Positions 42,419 through 56,191 of a DNA stretch of 64,000 nucleotides are shown here, one piece after another (position 1 is the stretch's first letter; every line of letters begins with the position of its first letter). Position numbers and translations under genes: made by a program. The notes beneath the pieces are model-generated. The model saw only the letters and a list, made by a program, of their open reading frames with translations, was not told the origin of the DNA and did no database searches. The stretch comes from Linanthus parryae (taxonomy: Eukaryota; Streptophyta; Magnoliopsida; Ericales; Polemoniaceae): NCBI GenBank assembly GCA_023055425.1, contig JALGPY010000004.1, forward strand, positions 61,961,718 through 62,025,717, given 5' to 3'.

Positions 42419-45400
42419 GAAATCTTCATTTATATTTATCTTCCTCACATGTTGGGGATGAGCTCTCTCAGCTATTCCATGTAAAATCACACTTATACTC
42501 CACAATCATACCTGGACAAAGCATAATACATTACAAAACACCTGGACAAAAGCTTAGACAGAAAAGAAAGAAACATAACTGACATTACTTGTAAACTTGT
42601 CTTGGAATGTCATGATGTGTCCACACAATATCCCAATTTCTTATGTCGTAAACAGTACATTATTGTGGCACGTACAAGCTGAAATATGTGTGCATTTGAG
42701 CAAGCTTCTCACGAATCACATCGGGTTCATACAAGTATGTTGACATGGGTACTCTTTTTCTTGAATAAAGTGCAATACCATGAGAAGATAATGTGAGTGA
42801 TGTATATTGAGAGGAATAGAAATATGTGCAATTGAAAAAAGCAAGCCAAATATGGTAATTTTTATTGACGCTTGGAGCAGGAGGATGTAACAAATTGCTT
42901 ACCATTGACATCAAGTCCACGTCTCCCAAGAATATTGCACTTATCCAACTATTTGCATTCTTCTGACCCAATTCATGTTCAGGAAAATGACATTAAATAA
43001 ATGAGAAATGTATAATTTCAATCAACGAGGGAATTAATTGCAATGGGTTCAATGTTTTATTTACATACATCATACAATCATGGAAGGAACTAGATTTTAC
43101 CCTCCCAACCTGTCCTATATTTTTCCGTGAGGTGGAGGATGTGAAACATAGGGTCGATCATCTACAGAATAACCATATGGATAAAAAGATAAACCAGTCA
43201 AAAATATGTGTAAACATTTTAATGCAACAACATATTATTGATTGTGAACTAAGAACATAAAGAAAAAAAATCGTATCTCCCAGGAAGGTAGGAGCATCCA
43301 GCTGCCATGAATAGTCTTTGGCTATCGTAGCCGCTCCATTGTATATATCAACAAGGTAGGAACTGTTTTTTCACAGATACAATTTATAAACAAAGAGATT
43401 GATAGTTTGATCAGTCAGAAACATTTTAAAGTAGAAAGGATGTGCTCTTTAAATGGGGGCCTCAAGTCCGGATCTTTTGACATGATTGGAATAGCCTCAC
43501 GACTCATGTATAAATGCAATAAGTAGTTACCGACTTCTGGAATTCTTGGCAGCACAATATCAAAATTTCCCTGCTTACTTACTCTTTGGGAGGTTCTTTA
43601 TAGCCCAATCACAATCCCTCTCTCTCTCTCTCTCTTTCTCTCTACCTCTCTCTCTTCCTCCTCTGTTCATTGGGGTGGAACTATTTTTTTCATAGGAGAA
43701 GCTGGCACCTTAGGTGATCCATGAGCAGGCCTGATGGGTGGGGAATGTTCCACATTAGGTGCTGCATAATCAGGCCTGATGGGAGTTGAAGATACTTGAA
43801 CTGGAGACTTAGATGGAAGCTTGTTGGATGCTTCCTGAAGTCACAATAACTAGGATAGAAAAGATAAGCATACAGTATTAAACATTAACATAACATACCG
43901 AATAGTTTGTAATTGGTTGCAAACCATGGAAGAATTGAAATTTTTGCTTCTTTCAAGTGACTTGTGACTGATATTTCCATTGTATTTTGCTATTTTGTCA
44001 GAATTTCAGTGTTTCCCTCAGATTCTTCTTGTCCTCCCTCCCTTGCGTTTCTCTCATATTCTTGTTCCTCCCTTCACCAAAAAGTCCTCTTCCCCAAGTT
44101 CATGAATTCCTTGACCTTTACCCAACCTCTGCTGGAATACCCTCTCTACGGCATGTACGGCGATGCTGCCGATTTGTGCATTCACCATCATCATCAACTC
44201 ATCCCACTCATTTTTTCTTCCAAAATCAGTTTTTACTTGATCTCTGTTTGGGGGGAACGGAAGCAACTCCTGCTGCATTGTTGAAACACAGTGACAAAAT
44301 ATATAAAACTGGATAGAGATATAAATCAAAAAGATAGTTATTATAGGTAAATATATCTTACCGTATTCATGTGTTTTTGTACAAATTTCCATCTTGAGTG
44401 AAGATTGTCAGTGTCCCAGAACATCAACCTTGGACTTGTAGTGACAATTTGGCATCACTGTGGGTGGTTGTGGTGCTTTGGAACAAATTTATAAGTACAC
44501 CAACTGTACAAAAGGAAATAAACTTCTTAAACATTTGGAAAGAAATTATAAACACACAGATTGAGAAGTAAAACAAACAATTACCATTGTAATTAATAGG
44601 CAACCAGTCCCTCGGATTGTCTCCTTCAATTTTACAGGTATGTGCTGAGCTTTTAGGAACTGCAGCCAAGTCCCTGCCCAGTTAACATTTTCTAGCCTTT
44701 GAAGATCGATGACATTCCTTGTCTAGTGTTGGCAATCCCAAAGCATGCCAAGATGAAGACCACTTCCCTCCTCTTCCATTCATCACTGAGACTCTGATTC
44801 TCCGGATTTTTGGACTAATGAGCGTAAATAGTGACACCAGTGCACGCCACAGTGTGGTCAAGCTCACAGACCAATTTCTTTGAAATGACATCCTAGTCCT
44901 CTTGTTCAAGGATTCCCCCATGGTACTCATCACAAGAAACCAACCCACTATCTAATATGTGATTGTGTACTCCCGACCATGGGATAATACTGATTGTGTG
45001 GCAGGATCGTAGGCATTGTAGATGAAAGCATTGAACTTTTGCGGTGTTTTCACAATGTCTTGATGCTCTTATCCCCCAGTCATATCTTTGAAATCCAAGC
45101 CTACTTCTCACTAGTCATCCCGTTTTCCAAATCTTTGATCGAGGGAAGGGACATGTAACACTGCCACCTCTAAGTTCTCCCACCTTTTTGACCGGATTTG
45201 GCCCTTTTCTCTTTCCTCAACTCTGGCCTTATTGGAAACTCTCTTTCGCTTTGCTTGCCGAAGACCTTGCTCCTGCAAAATCTTTTTTCTCTTCGTCTCC
45301 TGAGATGCACCTTTGATGCATGGTTCCCTCTACTCATCAGTCATTGAAAACCAATCTTCCCTTATCTTATATTTTTGCAACACTTTCTAGGATTTCTTCT

Positions 45401-45660
45401 TCTTTATCTGGTTCGGTGGTCGCCGGAGTTGCATATGTTTTTCACGGAAGTGGCAAAGTTTCTTCATTGTTGTGTGCTTCAGTGATCTTTGTATTTTTCA
45501 TAGAGATCCCCAATTTCTTCCATGCCTTATGGAATTTCGTCGATTTTATCTGTAATTGACTTGTTCACTTCATCAAACACATCCATTGTGATTTTTGAAG
45601 GAGAAATAGGTTGATCAATGGGATCCATGAAGTTCAGAAGATGAAGAGAGGATGAGCGAG
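42419..45660 (-). pseudogene. Block with coding-like minus-strand pieces, unidentified
   Basis: Several minus-strand stretches look like exons, with sensible composition and GT/AG-like borders. They include KITMDVFDEVNKSITDKIDE near 45560-45630, GREYTITY and SFQRNWSVSL (44850-44960), GDNPRDWLPINYN (near 44590-44620), KNEWDELMMMVNAQIGSIAV (near 44170-44230), a Pro/Ser segment with two RP(A/D) repeats (43690-43840), VDIYNGAATIAKDYSWQLDA (near 43300-43350) and FFNCTYFYSSQYTSLTLSSH (42660-42971). Stops occur inside some. I do not recognise the family; an old plant transposon gene is possible. A (CT)n tract lies at 43618-43660. Confidence 0.3.
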
Positions 45661-46914
45661 GATGAGATATTGGAAGATTGAGATGAGAGACAGATTGGGA
45701 GGGTTGAGAAGTGAGATGAGATTGATGTGACAGAGTTTCAAAATTGAAAATTAAAATGATGACTGAATGGGGAATCCAACTGCCATTAGTGGTGGTTTCA
45801 CTAGCCGTTATTGGGGGGCAATTAATTTTTTGCAGCCGAAAAGATAGCTGATAGAGAAGGACGATTATACCCCCGGTCCAGGCGCTTTGTATTTCTACCT
45901 AAGGCAGTTTATCAAGTTTGGGTGATTTAGGATGTCATCCAAACAAGCTTTAGGTGCTTTATGTTTTTATCCAGATAGGGTTTAGGGTTTAGGTGCTCTA
46001 GGTTTTATCCTATTATGGTTTAGGGATAAGGTGCTTCACATTTCACTTCTTAGCTTCAAAACATATCATGTTACTAAGATTGAGCTTCATTGAAATGAAT
46101 TTGACTTTTTTATGACGAACATATCGTGTAGAATATGTAGTTAACATGAGCATACATTTTTGAAGATGTAATGTATCATAACATATTAAAAAAATGAACT
46201 TCTCCAACATGGGAATAGGTAATATGTTTCATTTCGACGTGATAAAGTTTATACATTCTCAATATCGTTTAAACTGTTGTCTATTAGCTCTTTCAGGTGA
46301 ACACGAAGTTCAAGAACAATATCTTCATGTAAAATATGTGAACACGGTTGTTTATCCTTTAAATTTTACTCACAGTTTAACATTAGAGTATAATACATGT
46401 ATCTTCATAGTTTCAAATATTTAATTTCATAATATTTAACGAAAATATTAAAATACATTACAGTATGCAAAACTTGAATACGTAGTTTAATGCGTTAGAT
46501 GTGAAGATGTGACGAAACACATAGGGCTACATTTGATGACCAGTTCACTTGTAAACTTGAATAAGTGGTTGTATCCACTTGTATACAATTATATTTATAG
46601 TGTAAAATCATACTTATGTGGTTTATAGGACTACAATTGATGGCAATTTCATACACAATATTATTGAACATAAGGTAACACACTTCAAGTTGGTTGTATC
46701 CATCCCACTGAAGTTCATTATATATGTTAGCATCCACTTCCATGCTTGAATTAATATGTGTTGTAGCATATATATGTAAGTTTCATGATTGCATTGCAAT
46801 GGACAATCATTCTTAAGATGTGATTGGAGTGTTAGTTGCACACATCCTTACATCGATGGTCATTGACCCATAGCTATCATACGTACATTAAATATTGTAT
46901 TCATTTTTCATATA
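45661..46914. other. Spacer without recognised gene
   Basis: AT-rich. It has a small repeat family 'ggtgctttatgtttttatcc' at 45950-46050. Near 46760-46800 the words tgtaagtttcatgattgcat resemble 51521-51545 on the far side of the next element. Confidence 0.35.
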
Positions 46915-49900
46915 TATGGAAGATGCATACGATTTATACAAGTGTACATTTATCGCTCTAGTAATAAATGTGAAAGATCGGGTTGTCGAATCCCAGAGGA
47001 CTTGTCGCGGATCAACTAAGATGATTAACTTTAATGTGGGTAAGCAATTTGGATTTTTGTAATAACTAAGAAACTGAAATAACACGCTAATTATTAAAGT
47101 TGAGAGTAATATGAGACGACTATCAGGATTTTCTCTATGTTCACTAGGTATCCACCGTTCACAAATTACGTTCTGAAACACAGATAATGACTTGATTTGC
47201 CAAACAAGCAAGGGTAATTTGAAGATTGCTCAACCAAAGTCTATAATTAGAGGCACAAACCTTATTCATGTAGCCTATGTACGTCTAAATAGCACTATGT
47301 TCTTGTGTTCTACTCTTAGTTCTAGTTAACTAGAAAGATGTCCTATATTATATTGTTAGGAAGGCCTGTATGTCTACTTTCCAATGGCGTAGGCCTTGCT
47401 CCAAAATTTTATATGCAACTCAAGATAAAGCCCAAAGAGTGCAACTGGTCCAGTGCAACTTTACCAACTTTTCTTTGTTTTTGCATCAACTTCGCCAGAC
47501 CATAACTTTCTCGTCCAACCTTTGATTGAGCTCTGTGGCCTACCGTTGGAAATATATTTGAGTATAAGTTCATTTGTAGTTTGTCTCACTATAGCAGGTC
47601 TTGTAGAACTCAAGATATCTTCAAAATAGTAAGGTTGGTCAGTTTTGCTCCTCCAACTTTGCTTCTCTTTCTTCCTCTTGAACTTGCTTTGTTTCCGAAG
47701 TTCGCTTCATGCCTCCTAGCAATGTTTTGGCATCCAATCAAGATAACATGAACATGCATATCAAGCGAATATATTTGACAAATAACACCTAAAGCACGCA
47801 TAGAACCGTCCGGATTGCACTTTTAAGCTCTAAAACATCCAAAATCTCATTTTCTTCTCTTTTTTGCTCGAATCTCATCAGTTTGCACCGAAATGCACAC
47901 AAATAACAATGTAAAATGTACGTAAGATAACTCTTATGAAGGAGTTATCATATGCCCCCACACTTGCAATTTGCGCGTCCCGAGCAAAGTCTCATCTACT
48001 GCATCTATATGTTTAATAGCCAACAAGACTCAAACGACTATAACATGAATCACGACACTATAAATGCAACAAGATGATGCAAATGCAAATCTAGAATCAA
48101 TCTTAAAAAAATTATTTAAAACAAAAATCATCCAATTTCTCTCTTTTTGGCAAGAATAGGCAATCTCCTATCATTAACCGAAAATCATCAAGGTTTCACT
48201 AATCATTTTTGAAATTCACATACACGTAGCAAGAATTTGAAATAAAAATTATTCTATGCAAAAGCTCACTAAATCGTCCCCTTTCTTCTACCAACTCAAA
48301 CCAAGGCACAATCACATCCTAAGCTTCATTAGGCCTAATTCAGCTCAAATTTCATTGTAGCCTTTCTTCACCGAATCATATGAGGTTTTCAGACCCTCTT
48401 AGCATTTATTGCGGTTGAATGCAAATTGTCCTGTTGAATGGAGTCACAACTCCTCTGAAATAAGGCTCTACTCTAGTTTCCTCTATAAGCTCTACTAGGA
48501 TTGAATCTAAATTTTTCGTGTGATCGGAAGCACATTAGGTTGTTTCTCCTTGAAGCACAATTTTTCTTTATTTCTTTTCTTCATATTTTCTCATTTTTTT
48601 TTTCTTTCCTCCTCTGTTCTTACAACCGTGCTGTAGAGCATTAAGAGCGTGGGCTTTTTCGGTTAACTCTTGTGACCACCGTAAGGGATGGTGGTGTACG
48701 CCCCTCAACTTCACTTAGGCTGAGGCAACCATACCACATGAAACCAACTCTACACGAAGATCCACCCCAGATCAACAAGAGACCAGAAGTTTCCACTTGA
48801 GATTAGAATATTCAGCTACAACGAAACTCGATATAATTAGCACACTATAGGAAACCTAGGTATACTTTAACATGTCATTCTTTCACAACTTCTAAAACTT
48901 CCCAGGAAATCCTTCCGTGAAACCTCTACACCGAATTTTAAAAGTAAAAACATTGTCCTACTACAGAACTTCCTACTCAAAATGATTCATTCACTAAGCT
49001 CTCTTCACTTTCAATATCGGCATTGCCTTATTCTCAAATTTTTAAATTTTTAATTTTCTATTTACATTTTTTTTGTATTTTTCATAAGCCCTAACTCTAT
49101 ATGCAAGACTTTGACTCGGAAAAAAAAATTTAACACTACACAACTTAACTATTTGGTGGGTATACTCAATTATATAAAAATGCAACCGAATATAATTCGA
49201 CTCTACACAATACGACAATTTAAGTAAAAAACTCGACATAGACCATAATACTGAATCACAATACAACCTAAATATCCTATATGTAACTGGCTATGCAAGA
49301 CACATTGGATAGCAAATAGATAAACCACCCCTACACTGAATGCTTCGTTGTCCTCAACGAATTTTGAGATCATACATAGGACTCAACAATCAAATGCGTA
49401 TCCTAGTAGATGAGATGGAGCATGAAATATATATCAATCAAACACAAAATTGAGCAAGAGGGAGAAATACTCACAACTACCTCAAGGGTGGGGACGAAAT
49501 CGTGCACCAACAGTCCCCCATGCTCAGTGAGTGGCGCCACTGTGCTCCCAACGGTCAGTGTGTACTCGCACACCGGGGTCGACTGCCTCCTCTCCTAAAA
49601 TCCATGTTTGAAGAATCCCCAACTCGCCAATGCAAGCCCCTGTAAAGGTCAAGTATGCCATGGCACACTGGGGTAGACTCTACCATAACCTGCTCATGTA
49701 TGTCACTTGGAAACATCATTAGTCCGTCTCTCTCATCTCTCCACATAAATAAGTAAAGACACGTACATATGTATTAAAAACACACTCCCTAAATTAACGC
49801 AATAAATACGTTGGGTTGCCTCCCAACAAGCGCCTTGTAATTTAAGGTCGACGACCCGACCCAGTTCCCTCAAAAGATGTTAAGGAGATTTTTCTCTCCA

Positions 49901-51485
49901 ATTTTCTTCTTCCACCTTCGCTTCTCTCTTTGTCTCTTCTCAAGAGAGCATGCTTAAGTCAATGGCAAGAAAAAAGAGAAGTTGTTAGCCGCCACATGCC
50001 TCATTCTACCTTTATTATTCTTCTTCTTCTTCTTCTTCTTCTTCTTCAGGTGGAACGGATTCAACAATGAGTTCTGACTTTCCTGCTTCCTTCCCTAGCT
50101 CTTCTCTCAGAATCATGGGAAAAAATTCATGCACTACATAAAATTGGGGTATTTCTTCATCTCCCTGCAATAATTCCCTATACTCAAAGCATGCTTCATT
50201 TAGGAACGCATCATCAACGAGTGTAAATACCACATCCTTGGCGCACTCATGAGCTTCTTCTTCAACAAAAACAGCTTCAATATCATTAGGCCATAAGCTT
50301 GCGATGTCAACACTCTCCCACTCATGCCATGACGTCGGAATTATGCGAGGAACAACTTGTATAGGCTTCACACTATCATCCCAATATGAGTCCGAATTTG
50401 AGTCTGAAGCAGCCAGAGGATCTATTACTTCATGTGGAACAGTATTATAGACCTAAACCTCTAGGGGTTCATCGTCTTCCTCTTCGCACTCCCCAGCTAA
50501 GTCAGGAATGATGGTGCTTGGACCATCGTCATTGTACGCCAACGCCAATTTATCCATTGCTGTTGATGACGCATGACAGTTTAGCTATCATGAGCATCAA
50601 CATTTCTTTCATCTTCTCATCTTCTTGATTACAAGGAAGAGGGGTGTACATATCTCCATAAGTGTAGTACGGTGGATAGTCTGGAGCTTGCCCATAGAAA
50701 TTCTGCCCCCACATGATCACCAAGATCCCTGCACAATTATCCTCTAGGAAGCAGGTTGATCAACTAATAAATAAACAAAATAAAAAATAAATTCCATGAA
50801 GTTAATAATTCTAACTAATTCAGCCCCTTCAGTTTGCAATTCTCGGACATAAAGCTGATCTTGCGCGGGCATTTTCTACCTCATTTATACTTCGTTTTGG
50901 GCCTATCTTATATCGTTAGAAATACCTGGATGTCTACTTTCCAATGGCTTAGGAATTGCTCCAAAATTTTATAAGTAACGCCAGATACAGCCCGAAGAGT
51001 GCACACTGATCCAGTGCAACTTTACCAACTTTTCTTTGTTTATGCGTCAACTTCGCCGGACCATAACTTTCTCGTCCAACCTTTGATTGAGCTCTGTGGC
51101 CTACCGTTGGAAATATATTTGAGTATAAGTTCATTTGTAGTTTGTCTCACTATCATCAAAATAGTAAGGTTGGTCAGTTTTGCTCCTCCAACTTTGCTTC
51201 TCTTGCTTCCTCTTGAACTTGCTTTGTTTCCGAAGTTCGTTTCATGCCTCCTAGAAATGTTTTGGCATCCAATAAAGATAACATGAACATGCATATCAAG
51301 CGAATATATTTGACAAATAACACCTAAAGCACGCATAGAACCGTCCGGATTGCACTTTTAAGCTCTAAAACATCCAAAATCTCATTTTCTTCTCTTTTTT
51401 GCTCGAATCTCATCAGTTTGCACTGAAATGCACACAAATAACAATATAAAATGTACGTAAGATAACTCTTATGAAGGAGTTATCA
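46915..51485 (-). mobile_element. Old truncated Athila-like element
   Basis: The left LTR (about 46920-47950) and a partial right LTR (about 50885-51485) both end ggagttatca. Their last 590 bp are very similar apart from a 27-bp gap near 47595 and scattered changes. Next to the left LTR the minus strand reads AAGTGTGGGGGCATA, an Athila-type polypurine tract. The internal part resembles 56192-58050 of the nearby Athila element (gttgcctcccaacaagcgcc, ggtcgacgacccgacccagt). No reverse transcriptase or integrase is visible. The exact left border and the target duplication are unclear. Confidence 0.75.
50015..50371 (-). other. Open frame ending in polyglutamate, in the Athila-like relic
   Basis: 118 codons, MKPIQVVPRIIPTSWHEWES to a run of ten Glu encoded by a (CTT)n-type microsatellite (50019-50048). 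It is acidic, unrecognised, and of doubtful significance. Confidence 0.3.
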
Positions 51486-51774
51486 GCATGCTTGCATTAA
51501 AATGTCTTGTATTGCATCTATGTAAGATTCATGTTTGCATTACAATGTATAGTTGAACATCTATAGTTGATATTTCAATAGTCGGTCGACCCTCCTTGAC
51601 AAAGGATTGGACATAATTACTTGGGATCAAAGGGATCACTGGGCTCATTGAGCCAACTGGTCGCTCCTTGAGAGAACCGGGAGCAGCTGGTGGCAAGAAC
51701 ATAGCCGAGGCGACACTCCCATTATCTGGTTGTCGAGACAAAGGAGGAAACTCCGAGATATAGAGACTCGTCTG
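51486..51774 (-). other. Short spacer with an unrecognised open frame
   Basis: A minus-strand frame at about 51560-51774 reads EFPPLSRQPDNGSVASAMFL and SMSPVIPLIPSNYVQSFVKE without stops. It looks exon-like but I know no homologue. Confidence 0.25.
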
Positions 51775-53203
51775 TTGGAATAGATGCCCTAGAGGCAATC
51801 TTATTTAGTATGAACATTATTTTTTGCTAGAATATTCATTGTATTATTATGGAGATATTTTATATAATGAAGTCTTTAGATGACAAATGTATTGTTTATC
51901 TTAAATATCCCTAGTCGATTATACTGATTAATTGGACGATCAACTATAGACTAGTATGTGGGTAGATTGATATGGAGATATCAAGTCTAGCACATGGGTA
52001 TGCATTAGGAGTAATGGCATACTGGATTGACCCACAGCGAGAAGGTTGCATACAAAAGGTCACAAGTGCTTCTCGTAGTGACAACAATATTGTCATCCTT
52101 AGACTTGAAGTCACTAGATCCTCTAGTTGTGGAATATTTTGCGTTTTGATATAGTCAAACGCTACAACGTAACTAGGTAGTAATAAAGGCGGATATCATA
52201 CACAATAGGAAGCAATATTAGAGATGTTAGTGATGTAGATATAATGTGTCCCTCCTACATAACGGGAGAAAATATCCGCGGCCTCTCGAGGGGTACTGCT
52301 TATAGAATGTCTGGCCAGACTCAGATAAATCAATATGGGATATTGATGTTATCTTCATGGATAAGACTATTCCCAAGATCGAGAAACTATGGATTGGATA
52401 TACGAGTGTGACTTGTATGTGTCGTGTCCAATCAGGATATAGAGACAATGGGATGAGACAATATAGTCACTAATTTTTTCGGATTACTGACTATTTCTAT
52501 TATTTGAGTGTCATGGATGTGTTGCTAGACACTGCTCCATGTTAGTAATCGTTACTACCAAATAAGTAGGAACCTATGGGGTCACACACCATATGGATTA
52601 AACTAGACTTTAGAATTAATTAATATGATTAATTAAATAGAAGGACCAATACGCAACCACATGCAAACTTAGTAGGACTAGTTTGCAATGTGGACTAATC
52701 CGTGTAAGGACATGATTAGGATTGGGGCTTTATGCAATTAATAAAGAGTTTATTAACTATATAAAGAGCACTCATAGCTTATTTTTTCTCACTAGTTCTC
52801 ATATCCTGCAATGAGTAAGATAGAACAAAGCAAGGAGAGAGAGAGAGCAAGACAAGAGGCCGAACCCGACCCCCCCCCCCCCCCCCCCGTCTGCCCCTCT
52901 CCACGTCGTCGACCTAGTGTAGGCGCGACCTTGGGTTGCTCCGTTGCGTGATTCTTCTTCTTCCTCCTTTAATCAATTGCTAGCACATCAGATTGGAAGG
53001 ACTCTAGACTTGATCCTAGGCCTAGTCTATCCGTAGAGACGTGAAAACTATTTTACGTGTGAAGTCATCCAAGGAGGCAAACAAGGTATTTGATACTAAA
53101 TCCTTTACTATCGTTATGATGTCTAGTCCTGTGATCCTTGAAGGGTCCTGTTCTAATCTTTAGTTGTTTTATTCTGCTGCGTATTCCGTTATAAAACCCA
53201 ACA
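51775..53203 (+). repeat. 5' LTR of an Angela-like Ty1/copia element
   Basis: 1429 bp, TGTTGGAATAGATGCCCTAG to ACCCAACA, homologous to the solo LTR at 30436-31840. A run of about 19 C lies at 52870-52888. The primer-binding site follows at once. Confidence 0.88.
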
Positions 53204-53204
53204 G

Positions 53205-53217
53205 TGGTATTAGAGCC
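53205..53217 (+). other. Primer-binding site of the Angela-like element
   Basis: TGGTATTAGAGCC, one base after the LTR. It matches the initiator tRNA-Met site with one change. Confidence 0.8.
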
Positions 53218-54336
53218 ACAACTTTTAGAGCATAACGTAGTTTATGTGTTGATTTTGTTAGTTTACACCTTAATTATGAATTGATCGTGTAAAACTTAAT
53301 AATTGGCATATTGATGCAAGCTGAATTGGATTCAGTACATAATTGAACTTTTGGATCTTAAGAAACTAGGGTTTGGGTACAAATTAGGGAAAATGGCTTT
53401 TCCAAAATTTAGAAACAACCATGCTTGGGAAACATGGAAGTAAGAGGGAAGGAAACAACTAGGGCCGAAACCTTAGTCGTCCGCCCCCCTTCCTTGAGCG
53501 GAAAGCAAGGCCACGACCACAAGGCCAGACCGGCCTAGGCGCGCGGTTGGACCGTGCCCTAGGGTCGGTTGGCCCAGTGGCTTATGGCGGTCCATTGGGG
53601 GTTCGGCCAAGTGTTGGCGGGCCCTCTTGGACCGTTTTGACCCTAGTACATCCGACAAAACTAAAATTGATCAATCGCGTTAAAATTGGATTTTAACTGT
53701 TTATGTTCTATCCGCATGGTGGTTGGATATGGCCTTAGGTGTCGATGTTGTGATTGTTTTATTTTGTGGTTTGGTTTTATTGTAATAATTAATATAATAG
53801 TTAATTAGGTTTTACGGCCTGTGAGCCGATCTTCTTCTCAACTTGTGAGATCTCTCTACTAGTATAAATGCTAGCCAGTATTAGATAGAGTAGACGATAT
53901 CCCAGACATGAAGAAGAAGCCTAAAGAATAGAAGAAACCACAAGATGGCAGCATTCCACAAAGCTATGGAGCTTGGACTAAAATATGGAGGCACATGGAG
54001 ATGAGCTTTCCGTTTTAGGGTTCATATATATTTTCATTGACTTGGGAATATCTTAGTTTAGAGGACATATCCATATCACGTTTAATTTTCGTTTGTGGTT
54101 GTTTATTTTATTGTATTGTTATTTAATGTTGGTGTATGGATGATAGAAGCAAAATTGATAACAAGATAATACAACCCGGATCTTTTATTGTGAGTTTTCC
54201 CAACTCATATAAGTAGATCAATTGATATGGATCAACAAAACAATTAAAAATGAAAGGAAAGTCTCTCAAATTTAAATATTGCGTTTTGCCTTCTCATTAC
54301 TTAAACACTCATCATGATCATGATTTACCAAGCTCG
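53218..54336 (+). other. Untranslated leader of the Angela-like element, left part
   Basis: Non-coding internal DNA between primer site and gag. It is interrupted at 54341 by the Athila element and continues at 62673. The frame at 53473-53658 is GC-rich and without homology. Confidence 0.6.
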
Positions 54337-54341
54337 TGTGT

Positions 54342-56191
54342 TGACATGCTCCAACTGCAAGTGCACAGTTGTCGGTGTAGTGATAATATTCCGGAAATCC
54401 GGATTGTCGAACCCAAGAGACTTCGTTGTAAATTAGCTATTAAATTTGTTCTTTGTGTGGGTAAAGCGCGTTGATTTGTGTTTTTAATTCTACTAATATT
54501 TAAAATAACAAGTATCTCAAATAATTCAATGAATTAATTCAAGATTAATAAACACGAGTTGATTTAGTTGTTTTATTTCAAAGTTGAGCAAAGTCAGGAT
54601 ATCTCTGCGTGTCACTAGGTATTTCACACTATGGTGGATTCATGTTCTACTAACACGATGATTTTTTTTTCTTCTAGTTAAACGAGCATAATTATATTGA
54701 AGATGTCTCAACCAATAACTATACTTAAACTCTCACAGCTGATTCCTCTAGTCTACTCAAGTTTAAGCACGCATTACGATATTTATTCTACTCTTGGTTC
54801 TTAGCTAACTAGCAAGATTCCTCAACCCTAGATAAGGCTAGTGAGTATTTCAAGTTTCCGGGCAACAAACGTAGATTACTGTATCATTCACAACCTAACG
54901 CAATCCTATTAATACGTCTACTAATAGAAAAGATAGATGAAAAGCGTAAAATACAAATAAATAGACAAAAATTCATCAATTAAGCATGATTGCATGAAAG
55001 AAAATCCATAAATCACAATACGTAGTGATGAAAGCCTAGTTTCCTATGAGATATCCCGATAAAAGGGTTTAGCTACTCCAAAACATGATCACAATACAAA
55101 GTTTTATGATCAAAATAGCAAAACTAGATAGAAATAGAGTTTGAGAAGCCAAACGAATGATCCAAAAGCTCCAAGAAAATTCTCCTAGCTCCAAGCACGT
55201 TCCCCAACCTTCAAATCACGATAAAACCATCCCTAACTCTCTCTAATACGTTGCCAAAGAGTTTAGAAAAAGTTACAAGTAATTACAAAATAACCCGAAA
55301 GTGTTTCCAAAAAGCTGCTGCCTATCGTGTGACTTATTTCAACAAGTCGTGCGACTTGTTCCCAACACTTAGAAAATTTTGCTGCATCCAACAAGTCGTT
55401 TGACTTACTGTCAACAAGTCGTGCGACTTGTTGTGAAAAATTCAGCAATCTGCCCGACCTCCAACAAGTCCTGCGACCTCTGCTAACAAGTCGTGCGACT
55501 TGTTGGCAGACTTCCAGCAACCTGCTCTTGTCTAACAAGTCCTGTGACTTGTTTCAACAAGTCGTGTGACTTGTTTCCTTAGGCAAAATCTCCATCTTTT
55601 CTTCTCCGACTATCTTCGTGCCATAACTTTCTCGCCCGACTTCCGTTTTAGCTCCGTGACCCGCCGTTAGAAAGCTCTTCGAGTCTACTTTCAATTGCCA
55701 CTGTTCTGACCTCCATCTCCATTGTAGAATGCAAAAAATCCTCAAAACATCCTAAATTTGCTCTAAAACATCCTGGAAAGGCAACTTTGGATTCTTTTTG
55801 CGACTTATAATTCGCCCATGTAGAGAAATCTCCGTTTCCGGACCATTTCTCATTTTTCTCAATTATTGCCCAAATTTGGCGAAAACATCCAAAATGCGCC
55901 AAATCCGCCTTTTTCTTCTATTTCGAAGCTCGTTTCTTCTCTCCACTTGATTCCCGCATGCGTAATTCCTGTCAAACAACAACACGATCACTACCGCGAA
56001 GATCAAATGTGATAAATTATTAAAATCATACTTAAACCATTAAGAAACGCCCGGATTGTACTTTAAAGCTCAAAAACATCCAAATGTGCATTTTCTTCTT
56101 ATTTTGGCTCAAATCTCGGCACTTTGCATCGAAACGCACACAAATAACAATATAAAGTGTATATAAGATAACTATTATTAAAGAGTTATCA
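54342..56191 (-). repeat. 3' LTR of the Athila-type element
   Basis: 1850 bp. It holds a palindrome cluster at 55325-55575 (AACAAGTCGTGCGACTTGTT and variants). Confidence 0.92.
55325..55575. repeat. Palindrome cluster in the left Athila LTR
   Basis: AACAAGTCGTGCGACTTGTT (9-bp arms around TG) is exact at 55341-55360, 55413-55432 and 55485-55504. Variants lie at 55389-55406, 55463-55480, 55534-55553 and 55556-55575. Confidence 0.9.

Noticed and set aside
43618..43660. Regulatory (CT)n element
   Set aside because: A simple microsatellite with no gene start nearby that I can support.
45975..45992. Interstitial telomere sequence
   Set aside because: Only about two units of TTTAGGG-type repeat, within a gene-poor AT-rich stretch; no array.
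53473..53658. Arg/Gly-rich ORF in the Angela leader
   Set aside because: GC-rich local composition only, and it lies in a known untranslated leader.
55263..55538. ORF with repeated QQVARLV peptides (also 61750-62022)
   Set aside because: The peptide repeat is only the translation of the palindrome cluster in the LTR.
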